Below, one piece after another: positions 26,801 through 34,633 of a DNA stretch of 64,000 nucleotides (positions are counted from its first letter, which is position 1; every line of letters starts with the position of its first letter). Source of the DNA: a virus. A program made the translations under genes and the position numbers. Location of the stretch: IMG/VR virus record IMGVR_UViG_3300004369_000002, positions 40,840 to 104,839 of that record, one strand, 5' to 3'. The notes under the pieces were generated by a model that was not told the DNA's origin, did not search any database, and worked only from the letters and a program-made list of their open reading frames with translations.

Positions 26801-29635
26801 GAATTCCGTGGCGACTTCAGCGACCGAAACGAATATTTGCTGTTGACATTTGATGATGGTGACCAGTATTTCGTGGGCGTCAACGGCTCCGACTCTGCCA
26901 TTTGGCAGCCCGAAACCGGTTTTGGCGTCAAGGACATCACTTCCCTACTTTCCGTTCAGGGAGGCAAGAAATCATTCCGTGTCACAGTCGACCCAACCAA
27001 CCAGGTGAACTTCTATTACCTCGGGCAGTGGAACGCTTCCAACCTGTGGGAAATCCGTTTCATTGTTTCTGGCGATACAGGCACAATCGGACTGTCTAGT
27101 GGAGGTGTCGGCGAGCAGAAGTTCTCCATCCCAACACTCCTTGGAGCATATGACGGCGTTTATGGGGTTACGGACGTAACTTCACAAAACACCTTCGACT
27201 TGCAAACGGACTTTACGATACCTCGCCGCAAGTACCTGTTCACATCATCTGATGTTGATAATGTCAGCAATACAATTACTTTTGCCAGCCCCCACAACCT
27301 GCTCACGGGCGAAGAAATTCAATACGATCCGAATGGAAATCAATCTATTTTCGATCAAATGTGGGATTCCCTCTACGCGATTGTAGTTGACGCCACGACA
27401 ATTAAAATAGCGGTCAGTTCATTGTCGGCGATCAACAATGATTCACTAAACATAACCCCGCAAAGTGGAGCGCACCTTTTTTACACCACCAACGTAATAA
27501 AAGGCAACACCGGGTCGGGAATTGTCACGACGGTGGCAGGCGAAAAGGAAGTAACTGGATCCGGAACACGCTTCCTGTCGACCTTCAAAAGATTTGACCC
27601 TATTTGGATTGTAGAGAATGGCGTATCCAACCGCTACACCGTTGACGTCATCACAACCGAAGAGGCGATGGTCCTATTTGAAGCAGTAGAAACATCTCAA
27701 GTCGACGTCAACTACTTCTTCTCCACGCAAATAATTCTAAGGCCTGACGGATTCTCTCTTCACAAACCATTCGACGGCGGAGTCGACATTACGGCTGGAA
27801 CCTCCCCCAATAGCAAGATTGTCCGCCAGTCACGCAAATACTTCCGTTACCAGTCCGGTAAAGGCATTCAAAACTCCTTTGCAATCAACCTCAACCCGCC
27901 GCGACTGGTCGGTCAGTTGTCTCACTCCGGTTCCGGTATTGCCCTAGTCGAAACACAAGAAATTCACAACCTGAAGGCGGGCAACCTTTTCGTCATGAAG
28001 GATGCCACGGTTACCTCTGGACAAAACCCGTACAACGGAGAATTCACCGTCCTTCAAGTTATTGACCCATTCACCTTTACCTACGATATGGGTGCCGTTC
28101 CCACACAAACCAAGGCCGGAGGATACCCAACCTATTATCGGCGTTCCTGGAATGATGCATACGTTCGGGCTGGAATGTTTGACGATCAAAACGGCTTCTT
28201 CTACGAGTACGACGGAAACAAGATTTACTGCGTTCGCCGTTCGTCGACTCAACAAATCGGCGGAACAGTCAACGTTACACGTGGTTCGCAGGTCATTACG
28301 GGCAACAGAACATCGTTCACAAGTCAACTAGGAGTTGGCAACAAGGTCGTAGTTCGCGGACAGTCTTATCTGATCGTAGAAATATCTTCTGACACTCGCA
28401 TGGTCGTACAGCCTGCATATCGTGGCGTTGACGCCCGAAACGTGAAGGCAACAATTACTGTCGATACCAGGGTCCCCCAAGAGGACTGGAGCATTGATCC
28501 CTGTGATGGGACAGGGCCTACCGGGTTTATTTTGAACGTCAACAAAATTCAAATGGGCTATGCCGATTACTCTTGGTACGGTGCCGGTAAGATCCGTTTT
28601 GGATGGAAAGATCAGAACGGTGAAGTTCGTTACGTTCACGAGTTCAAACACAACAACCGTTTAGACGAATCGTATTTCCGTACAGGTAACTTGCCTGGCC
28701 GCTACGAAATCGAAAACGGCTCCAACGCAAACCACGCGCCAACCTTGTTTCACTTTGGTACGTCGATCATTATGGACGGAACATTCGACGACGACAAGGC
28801 GTACCTATTCACAGCACAGTCAAAGCCGTTTGCTTTCACCAACGGTACCAGCATTTCGTTTAATACTAACGCTGGATCCTCTTATCAGTTGGTGACTCTG
28901 AACGGGCGGCGAGTCTGGGTGTATGCCCTTCCCGTACCTGAGGCTAACGCCCAGTCGGTGAGCACCGGTACTCTGATTCGGGATAACGGGAACGTAAGAT
29001 TGCCTGAGGGCACTTATGTGACTCAGGTCAAACTAGATGGAGCGAATTCGCTGATCTATACCTCGTATCCGGCGACGTCCACAGAACCTGGACCGCCCAC
29101 TTACACCGACATTCCCAGCAGCACAAGCATCATTGCTGGTGAAACGACTGCAATTGACTTGACGCGTCCTCTTCCGCTGATCTCAATTCGTTTGGCCCCA
29201 TCCGTGGACTCGTCTCTGACGGGAGCGATCGGCGAACGTGAAATCATTAATCGAATGCAGTTGCAGTTACGTCAGGCTGGTGTGACTGCGAACCAGGACA
29301 TTCTGGTGTTCTTGATTCTGAATGCCCTTCCGTCGTCGTTGCATTTCGACAAAGTCCAGCAGCCTTCCCTCTCCGAGTTGATTGAACATAATGCCGGAGA
29401 GACCCTTCTGAATGGTACGACCATCTATTCATTGAAGGCTTCGGCCGGTTCAACCGAGATCGACTTGAGCGAACTGCTAGAGATGGGTAACTCCATATTG
29501 GGTGGTGATGGAATCTTCCCATCTGGCCCAGACTTGTTGACTGTTGCTGTTCAACCCCAGAACACGGCGGGCATTTCGGGGTCTACTCCGTTCTTCGTGT
29601 CAGGGAAAATCTCGTGGTCGGAAAGCCAGGCATAG
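23894..29635 (+). CDS. Giant tail protein (1913 residues) with cupredoxin-like domain
   Basis: The largest protein in the window. N-terminal 140 residues (NYRFNPATNTIYLRGNITPE) may attach it to the tail. Residues about 447-560 form a Tyr/Gly/Ser-rich stretch. Residues about 800-900 resemble a cupredoxin: H838 in SHPF, then C884, H887 and M890 in YYACGVHAAMQG, the complete type-1 copper ligand set with C-x2-H-x2-M spacing. Later parts include repeated HNLxxGxxFxM-type beta repeats (LVETQEIHNLKAGNLFVMKD) and a C-terminal 250-residue region (GREIINRMQLQL-like) common in marine phage tail proteins. Composition shifts to G/T-rich after about 28.85 kb. Probably the main long fibre or side-tail protein. 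Confidence 0.7.
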   Translation: MAKELIHNYRFNPATNTIYLRGNITPEKFLLITNITRNEPLYLFNSPAYGFVTVVFDQETEETEVILVADCSAMSASDKLQVFVESYAQEFRPTKEFIDPVQKLRVSNPENLIDTDFEYGLQSTKWETLQTVNNIPTVYSSSGDLPVEAITSVESIAGSKQIRVSTGSPHGVSLGDPISVQGLTQYQAEGYFTVSGVPDPLTFFYELDVPATTTGDISGGYTTIIPAKFFDGSALPINIEDGALSDENSPSLLSVTTNETHGFSAGTKVYLRNTVGPKDLIIVDPTGTAPDNRPYIDTQPSFSISLSVDNTASTGRGTFREPQTVSWDWESTYVKYLATNDFNGATDEVNWPNHGLHDRACLLFNTPIQGNDNGGLTDGYVYYVKVVDQDKIQLCTDYEQLLNVVPLSLLDNDFGPSRLGLVYKVERNSGTTRYTASNTRGVSSTQTYLYHYGNNTTYNHNLSQYTGGQKPDSVRITQVYGYSGYYWGYTYHYIGRNGSAGTNFVTTYPYSGSGYWYGNYDATSWLWQSGNVWYITGRSYSPWGFYGSSWFNTTVSYTDPNGGADQSGYDLRTAVFGLGSDDPDRMIAFQGRTPGSYSASSENFSYLANTRTNGRYGVLAIPYQNDVVSASTLDGTFVSDYNDSGLESFPTNSEIFYGFARTLTSDRNTVYSPNHGIEEQTNATIQVDATDYLNGDRFAYADSQGTITTINSQTINIQIIPVNNDLFRMQIIGAPNTDNIVRYPRRYSVSYIQANDFYNTIYVSNHKVVGTEEAVYSHSGYDPERIIEYAVTNDGVSAYVFTSSDTNMDGSALVTGSNPTLSLYRGVTYHFTLNAPSHPFYIKTSPTTGSGDQYTTGVSGNGSDVGVVLFTVPADAPPTLYYACGVHAAMQGEITITEMPNNIGGLSFGDTYNLNRVNDSRLEVIAAISQDASATTSAYGYPNNATQTFYVDVETPLGIDPAACTIVGIEFRGDFSDRNEYLLLTFDDGDQYFVGVNGSDSAIWQPETGFGVKDITSLLSVQGGKKSFRVTVDPTNQVNFYYLGQWNASNLWEIRFIVSGDTGTIGLSSGGVGEQKFSIPTLLGAYDGVYGVTDVTSQNTFDLQTDFTIPRRKYLFTSSDVDNVSNTITFASPHNLLTGEEIQYDPNGNQSIFDQMWDSLYAIVVDATTIKIAVSSLSAINNDSLNITPQSGAHLFYTTNVIKGNTGSGIVTTVAGEKEVTGSGTRFLSTFKRFDPIWIVENGVSNRYTVDVITTEEAMVLFEAVETSQVDVNYFFSTQIILRPDGFSLHKPFDGGVDITAGTSPNSKIVRQSRKYFRYQSGKGIQNSFAINLNPPRLVGQLSHSGSGIALVETQEIHNLKAGNLFVMKDATVTSGQNPYNGEFTVLQVIDPFTFTYDMGAVPTQTKAGGYPTYYRRSWNDAYVRAGMFDDQNGFFYEYDGNKIYCVRRSSTQQIGGTVNVTRGSQVITGNRTSFTSQLGVGNKVVVRGQSYLIVEISSDTRMVVQPAYRGVDARNVKATITVDTRVPQEDWSIDPCDGTGPTGFILNVNKIQMGYADYSWYGAGKIRFGWKDQNGEVRYVHEFKHNNRLDESYFRTGNLPGRYEIENGSNANHAPTLFHFGTSIIMDGTFDDDKAYLFTAQSKPFAFTNGTSISFNTNAGSSYQLVTLNGRRVWVYALPVPEANAQSVSTGTLIRDNGNVRLPEGTYVTQVKLDGANSLIYTSYPATSTEPGPPTYTDIPSSTSIIAGETTAIDLTRPLPLISIRLAPSVDSSLTGAIGEREIINRMQLQLRQAGVTANQDILVFLILNALPSSLHFDKVQQPSLSELIEHNAGETLLNGTTIYSLKASAGSTEIDLSELLEMGNSILGGDGIFPSGPDLLTVAVQPQNTAGISGSTPFFVSGKISWSESQA

Positions 29636-29638
29636 CCC

Positions 29639-30259
29639 ATGGGCGTCAATTCCAATAACCCGATGAATGTCAGTGCAGGTGTCTGCACGACTCTTACTAA
29701 GCCGACTAATCCTTATGAGGGTCAGATGGTGTATGTCACTGATCTTCAAGAGTTGCAGGTTTGGAATGGAACGGTCTGGTTTTCCATTTACAGTGATACA
29801 ACCCCTATTGAAACGGCCATTGCACAAAACACGTCAGATATCGCCTCCATAGAAGTAACTCTTACTGTTTATGGTTCAAATATTTCGGCAAATGCTTCCG
29901 CAATAGCCGAAATTGAAAGCGACCTAGTTCTTTTTGATTCACAAATCCAATCGAACGCTTCCACCATTGCTTCATTGCCCGTCTTGCCGAATGGAGGTGG
30001 GGCCAGCAGCGTATTGGTGAAAAACTCTTCGGTGGATTATGACGTGGCTTGGATTCCCATAGTCACCGATGGTGTCTCCAGAACTCTTGTCGATGCCAAG
30101 GGGGACATTTTGGTTGCATCGGCTAATGACAATGTTGTTCGTCTAGGGGTTGGCTCTGACGGACAAGCCCTAGTTGCTGACTCGTCCACGGCGACTGGCT
30201 TGAACTGGGCAGATATTGCCGACCCGATACCGTTGATTTTGGCGCTTGGAGGACTCTGA
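29639..30259 (+). CDS. Tail fibre protein with shared N-terminus and DAKGD module
   Basis: A 206-residue protein. N-terminal GVCTTLTKPTNPYEGQMVYV is shared with 17617 and 18366. The middle (TAIAQNTSDIASIEVTLTVY, NASAIAEIESDLVLFDSQI) is a short coiled-coil, suitable for trimerisation. The C-terminal part carries the repeat DAKGDILVASANDNVVRLGV to TGLNW. Followed one base later by a family A gene. Confidence 0.65.
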   Translation: MGVNSNNPMNVSAGVCTTLTKPTNPYEGQMVYVTDLQELQVWNGTVWFSIYSDTTPIETAIAQNTSDIASIEVTLTVYGSNISANASAIAEIESDLVLFDSQIQSNASTIASLPVLPNGGGASSVLVKNSSVDYDVAWIPIVTDGVSRTLVDAKGDILVASANDNVVRLGVGSDGQALVADSSTATGLNWADIADPIPLILALGGL

Positions 30260-30260
30260 A

Positions 30261-30581
30261 ATGGCTAATACCTTTACGAACACGCGCGCAGCGTTGACGG
30301 GGTCATCTGCGGTTGTTTACACCGTTCCGGTTGGGGCTACGGCCATCGTCCTTCTCGCTCAAGCAGCAAATGTCGATAACACTGGAGCGACTCCAGTAAC
30401 TTTGATTTGGAACAACGGAACCGACGATACTCACTTGACAAAAGAAGTTTCTATTCCTGCATACGCTGCCATCGGCTTACTGCAGGGCAAACTTGTTTTG
30501 AACCAGGGCAATAGCATTAAAGCGTACAGCGACGCCTCGTCTCGTGTGGAACTAACACTTTCGGTTCTGGAGATCACCTAA
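30261..30581 (+). CDS. Small beta-sandwich fibre protein, family A
   Basis: A 106-residue protein with GGAGG nine bases before ATG at 30261; the frame from 30246 is not used. NTRAALTGSSAVVYTVPVGA, then NTGATPVTLIWNNGTDDTHL and GNSIKAYSDASSRVELTLSV. Resembles 17285 and the head of 19395. Its stop overlaps the next start by one base. Confidence 0.5.
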   Translation: MANTFTNTRAALTGSSAVVYTVPVGATAIVLLAQAANVDNTGATPVTLIWNNGTDDTHLTKEVSIPAYAAIGLLQGKLVLNQGNSIKAYSDASSRVELTLSVLEIT

Positions 30582-31231
30582 TGTCTGGCTATATCGGTAC
30601 GGTGCCAGATCCGACCGACGTAGCCGCTCCAGGGGTTTGGTCTATCAATGATGTTGCTTCCGGGGAAGCGGAGTCGCTTTGGCCAACGAATGAATCGTAT
30701 GTTCACATTGCACGCACATTTGCCGGTGCTGGAGCCACCAGTTTGGTTCTAAATAATATCCCAGCAAATTTCACTGATTTGATGTTGTGTGGGACATTCA
30801 CCTTTCAGGCTGGTGCTTTTGGTGGTTCGCAGCCTGGAGATTTGTTTCTTCAGTTGAACTATACGACACCAGGTATCGCCTATAACTTTCTTCGTTTTTC
30901 GCAGGATCAGGCGGGTGTCATTTCTAATAGGGCATCCGGTTCACCCAACACAATTCAATTAAATAATCTCCCTCTTGCAATTGATTCACTTGTTGCAGTA
31001 ACCATCAATATCCACGATTATCGTTCTGGCACCCCAAGTATAAATATTTCTGGTGAAGTGAACGTTACAGATGTATCAAACTCAACTACAGAGGTAAATA
31101 TAATTAGCGCATGCGCCGAGGTCAGCGCATTGTCAAGCATCCAAATATATTCCGACTATTTGCTTTTCGCCAGCAACTACTCTATAACTAATACTGTTGA
31201 TTTGTATGGAACTAGACGGGTAACGCCATGA
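30581..31231 (+). CDS. Family B beta protein with N-terminal extension
   Basis: A 216-residue protein. The first 35 residues (GYIGTVPDPTDVAAPGVWSI) resemble the N-terminus of 32705 (PSTSGDVGIW) and probably dock it to a common partner. The remainder (FTDLMLCGTFTFQAGAFGGS, AVTINIHDYRSGTPSINISG) belongs to the jelly-roll-like family B. C-terminus SNYSITNTVDLYGTRR. Overlaps the next gene by four bases. Confidence 0.5.
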   Translation: MSGYIGTVPDPTDVAAPGVWSINDVASGEAESLWPTNESYVHIARTFAGAGATSLVLNNIPANFTDLMLCGTFTFQAGAFGGSQPGDLFLQLNYTTPGIAYNFLRFSQDQAGVISNRASGSPNTIQLNNLPLAIDSLVAVTINIHDYRSGTPSINISGEVNVTDVSNSTTEVNIISACAEVSALSSIQIYSDYLLFASNYSITNTVDLYGTRRVTP

Positions 31232-31809
31232 CGTACGCGTACCAGCATATTCAAACATTTACTCTTGCTTCAGACACGGCGAGCGTTGCCATAGGAAACC
31301 TCGCAGACGCGATGGCCATACCTGAAGTCAAGTCTATAGAACTACGAATTGAAGGCATTTCTACAGCAACTTCCGGAGACTACGACTTCGTTTCTCATAC
31401 AATTGTAAGTTCAGGATCCGTTTGGGATTCAAGTTTTATCGCATGGGACGACTCCCTTTTCTTTATGCAGTCAAATGCGGCATACAATCAAACTGGTGGA
31501 ATCATAGGTCAGTTGCCAACCCAATTAACCAGCCCTCAGACGCCGGGTTCGATTGTCTGTTTGTACCCCCACGTATATCGGTACGACGATTCGTTCAACC
31601 CAGGTCAAATCGGCTACGGAATGCTTACCGGTTTATCCAAGTCAAATTACATGGAAACCAACCCGACTCGTCCGATTTTGGCTTACTCTAATATGAGTTA
31701 CACGACAACGGGCTACATGACATCGCTTTTCAATTCCTCGGCTAGATTCCAGTTACAAAACGGCTCTTTCAAAGCCGGAACAAAGTTCTCTTTTTACGGG
31801 TGGTGCTGA
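31228..31809 (+). CDS. Family B beta protein
   Basis: A 193-residue protein. The start (AYQHIQTFTLASDTASVAIG) matches the KVDLSSDTA/SELASDT motif of 21297 and 34090. The end FKAGTKFSFYGWC parallels FAAGSKFTFYQIT of 34090, so these two are close paralogues at both ends while differing in the middle, as expected of variable adhesins. Confidence 0.55.
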   Translation: MTYAYQHIQTFTLASDTASVAIGNLADAMAIPEVKSIELRIEGISTATSGDYDFVSHTIVSSGSVWDSSFIAWDDSLFFMQSNAAYNQTGGIIGQLPTQLTSPQTPGSIVCLYPHVYRYDDSFNPGQIGYGMLTGLSKSNYMETNPTRPILAYSNMSYTTTGYMTSLFNSSARFQLQNGSFKAGTKFSFYGWC

Positions 31810-31810
31810 G

Positions 31811-32380
31811 ATGGGACAGCATGTTGAATTCATCGCCCAATTACGACCTGCTGGAACGACTGTGACCTCAATGGGGTGGGCTGATATTCCGCAGACCTAT
31901 GAAGATCTCGTGATTCACTACACCGCCAAATCCACGACAACGGTAACCCAACAAGGAGGGGCTCCCGCTCCGCAAGTTCGGGTTGATCTCATCAGTTCCC
32001 CTTTCCCTACCACGTTGCAGACTGAAGTTTTTCAACTAGATCAACCCGAGTACGACTACCTAAGTCAGGCTGTTCCTGATATCAACCTTTTAGCCACAGA
32101 CTCCAGATCCGCGCATTCGGTGGGCTGCGGGTGGATTAAAATATACAACTATTCTTTTGCTAACGGATCGCCCGTTTTTAAGGTGGAAGCATTTTCGGCA
32201 CTTCCAGAATTTGCGTCAAACACAAACGACAATAAGCCGAGTCTATACGTTCATGGGACAGGAAGCGCGGAGGGATTGCCGGTGACAGATATAAATTTTG
32301 TTATATCAACAGGCTATTTTTCTACTTCGGCATTCATGAACTCCACATTTCGTTTATACGGAATCATAAACCGATTTTAA
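31811..32380 (+). CDS. Family B beta protein
   Basis: A 189-residue protein beginning QHVEFIAQLRPAGTTVTSMG and WADIPQTYEDLVIHYTAKST. The motif W-x-x-I-P-Q-x-Y-x-D-L is typical of small phage jelly-roll tail proteins and also occurs as NIPANFTDLMLCGTF at 30581 and NIPQDYNHLYMLIDT at 32705. C-terminus STFRLYGI. Adhesin subunit inferred. Confidence 0.55.
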   Translation: MGQHVEFIAQLRPAGTTVTSMGWADIPQTYEDLVIHYTAKSTTTVTQQGGAPAPQVRVDLISSPFPTTLQTEVFQLDQPEYDYLSQAVPDINLLATDSRSAHSVGCGWIKIYNYSFANGSPVFKVEAFSALPEFASNTNDNKPSLYVHGTGSAEGLPVTDINFVISTGYFSTSAFMNSTFRLYGIINRF

Positions 32381-32393
32381 GTAAGGAGAAACA

Positions 32394-32696
32394 ATGGAAC
32401 AGTACCCCATGAAAACAATATTTGACATCAAGACGGGCCAAACGGAAACGGTTCCGTTTACCGCCGAAGAATATGCGGAACTTGAACAACGACGAGAAGC
32501 CGCTGATCTAAACATGAGCGGAATCCGATCTCGTCGAAACTCACTTTTGTCAGCATCCGACTGGACCCAACTGGCCGACTCCCCCTTGGACGATGACACC
32601 AAATCGGCATGGGCCACATACCGCCAGGAACTACGTGACCTGACAACAACATACTCGCGTGTTTCTGAAGTGGTCTGGCCAACTCCTCCGAGTTGA
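32394..32696 (+). CDS. Tail fibre assembly chaperone-like protein (XkdW/DUF-type)
   Basis: A 100-residue protein with AAGGAG eight bases before ATG. The C-terminal half reads RRNSLLSASDWTQLADSPLD then WATYRQELRDLT and VVWPTPP, the typical pattern of the short phage tail-fibre assembly/XkdW-like proteins (R-xx-LL-xx-SDWTQ-x-x-D ... W-x-x-YRQ-x-LR-D). It probably helps fold or join neighbouring fibres; it would not be in the virion if it is a true chaperone. Confidence 0.65.
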   Translation: MEQYPMKTIFDIKTGQTETVPFTAEEYAELEQRREAADLNMSGIRSRRNSLLSASDWTQLADSPLDDDTKSAWATYRQELRDLTTTYSRVSEVVWPTPPS

Positions 32697-32704
32697 GGTG
32701 AATC

Positions 32705-33538
32705 ATGGGACAGGGTGGAGTAATAGGACAACCGAACCGACCTTCAACATCTGGGGATGTTGGGATTTGGCAAAACTGGAATCCGTCTTCCAATCTATTC
32801 ACTCAACAGTCATTTGACATAAGTTCAAGACATGCAAGTGGCGTGTGGGATCTTGCCTCTATGGCGCAATTCACCGGCAACAATCAGTGGCCGGTTCCCG
32901 TGGAATCCATGGTTCATCTATTCAACGCCAAGTCTAGTGTATTTTCTGGTATTTCGCTAAACCTCACAAATATTCCGCAAGACTACAATCATCTATATAT
33001 GTTAATTGACACCGTTGGTGATGCAGGAAGTTTTCACACAGACACCCAGTTTTGGTACCACCCATTAGCCCTTACTCTTTTCAACACGACTACTGCAACT
33101 GGAAGTTCTTTGACCGGTGGGCGTACGCGATTCTGGCTCCGATACTGGTCTAAAGAGGGAGGAAATTCTTACCAAGAGTTTTCGGACTTGAACACCACCC
33201 AAAACACTCATCCAATAGGAGTTATTGCACCAATCAATTGGGCGAACCAAATAGGATCACAGTTTGGTGGCTATAGCCTAACCTCACTAACTGAGTTATG
33301 GTTAATGAACTACTCAAAAACCGACTTTGACTCGGTGCGCAGTATTTTTAGCACATCTTTTGGAATCGGGTCTTATGCGGGCTGGCCCGAAAATGCTTAT
33401 CCCATATTTCATTCGACAACTTACGGAGACGCTGGATCATCATCAATACGATCCCTTGCTTTTCGGACATTTAATAATGGAGGAACAACCGGGAATGATC
33501 CAATAATGATAAGAGTTGCTGCGTTTGGGGTGAAATAA
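32705..33538 (+). CDS. Family B beta protein, long form
   Basis: A 277-residue protein. Residues 1-75 (PNRPSTSGDVGIWQNWNPSS) resemble the N-terminus at 30581. Residues 80-277 form the family B domain (SGISLNLTNIPQDYNHLYML to ASIRSLAFRTFNNGG-like text). RBS GAGG lies near the start. Ends immediately before the next member. Confidence 0.5.
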   Translation: MGQGGVIGQPNRPSTSGDVGIWQNWNPSSNLFTQQSFDISSRHASGVWDLASMAQFTGNNQWPVPVESMVHLFNAKSSVFSGISLNLTNIPQDYNHLYMLIDTVGDAGSFHTDTQFWYHPLALTLFNTTTATGSSLTGGRTRFWLRYWSKEGGNSYQEFSDLNTTQNTHPIGVIAPINWANQIGSQFGGYSLTSLTELWLMNYSKTDFDSVRSIFSTSFGIGSYAGWPENAYPIFHSTTYGDAGSSSIRSLAFRTFNNGGTTGNDPIMIRVAAFGVK

Positions 33539-34087
33539 ATGATCGGGTTTGAAAAAATTTCCTCTTGGCGTTCAACGTCTCAAATCATAAGCAGTTCTAT
33601 TACCATAAATAATCTGCCAAGTATTTATAAAAACTTTAGAATATTTTACTCATCCAACTACAACGGCGGAACTTCCAATAACCTTTTCATAATAAAGTTA
33701 GAAACTTCTGCCAATCCGATTTCTCGGCTCCGCAGTGGCGACATAGTCGGTTTTACCGGCGATTTTCAAAACTATAGTACGCAGAGTCTTCCAAATAGCG
33801 ACGACTACGTGACGATTGGTGAAGGCGGTAGCCGAGGTAAAATTGCCGCTCAAATTGATTTATCTTACGTAGGGGATAATGGGCCCTACACTGATCGCGT
33901 GCTTGTGTCTAGTCGATCTTTTTTTCACAATCTAAGCAACTTCTCAGTTTCCGGATTCAAGGCTAATGGCACGATAGAACTTGCATCGCCCTCTGATCGA
34001 ATAAGGAGCATAACAATTTCAGCGCCCGCTGACACTTTTGAAATAGATGTATACCAATACAGTTTTGAAATTTATGGAATGCGGTAG
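33539..34087 (+). CDS. Family B beta protein
   Basis: A 182-residue protein (GFEKISSWRSTSQIISSSIT, INNLPSIYKNFRIFYSSN). The NLP-x-x-Y-x-N-F pattern is the family B signature. C-terminus EIDVYQYSFEIYGMR. It is rich in AUA isoleucine codons (for example near 33590 and 33610), which is relevant to the phage tRNA-Ile(UAU). Starts directly after the previous stop. Confidence 0.5.
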   Translation: MIGFEKISSWRSTSQIISSSITINNLPSIYKNFRIFYSSNYNGGTSNNLFIIKLETSANPISRLRSGDIVGFTGDFQNYSTQSLPNSDDYVTIGEGGSRGKIAAQIDLSYVGDNGPYTDRVLVSSRSFFHNLSNFSVSGFKANGTIELASPSDRIRSITISAPADTFEIDVYQYSFEIYGMR

Positions 34088-34089
34088 TT

Positions 34090-34617
34090 ATGGCATACAA
34101 ATTACTGGGCTCATCAGAACTAGCCTCCGATACATCTAATGTAACACTCTCCAATCTTTCATTTGACGGGCATACTATTGGCGTCAGGTATGACCTTACC
34201 GCGAGCCTGGCGGGTGCGAGCATTTTAACCGTAACCACCAATCAGGGTGTAAGTACAAGCAATTACAATTTTTATGGTTTTGGCGATGTGGAGGCAAATT
34301 CTTTTTATGATGACAACAACACGGTTTTGCAAACATTTTATTGCAGTTCTACAACCCTCCGAATGGTAGGCGATTTAACAATATACACATACGGACCAGA
34401 CGCCTCAGGCGGAAATTACACCAATGAAAGAAATGTAACAATACGCAATAAGTACAACTCCTTCGGTCCTGATAGTCTGCCAAACCCCAGCGATGAGTTC
34501 TACATTTATCGAAACCTCACATTCCAAACGCCGGACTCAGTCACAATATCAATACAAAAACAGCAAGGAACATTTGCGGCGGGCAGCAAATTCACCTTCT
34601 ACCAGATCACCAACTAA
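34090..34617 (+). CDS. Family B beta protein
   Basis: A 175-residue protein (AYKLLGSSELASDTSNVTLS). N-terminus and C-terminus (FAAGSKFTFYQI) match 31228; the middle differs. Asn/Ser/Thr-rich. AUA codons are frequent near 34380-34440 and 34540. Last member of the run of small beta proteins. Confidence 0.55.
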   Translation: MAYKLLGSSELASDTSNVTLSNLSFDGHTIGVRYDLTASLAGASILTVTTNQGVSTSNYNFYGFGDVEANSFYDDNNTVLQTFYCSSTTLRMVGDLTIYTYGPDASGGNYTNERNVTIRNKYNSFGPDSLPNPSDEFYIYRNLTFQTPDSVTISIQKQQGTFAAGSKFTFYQITN

Positions 34618-34633
34618 AAGGTAAAATAGAACC

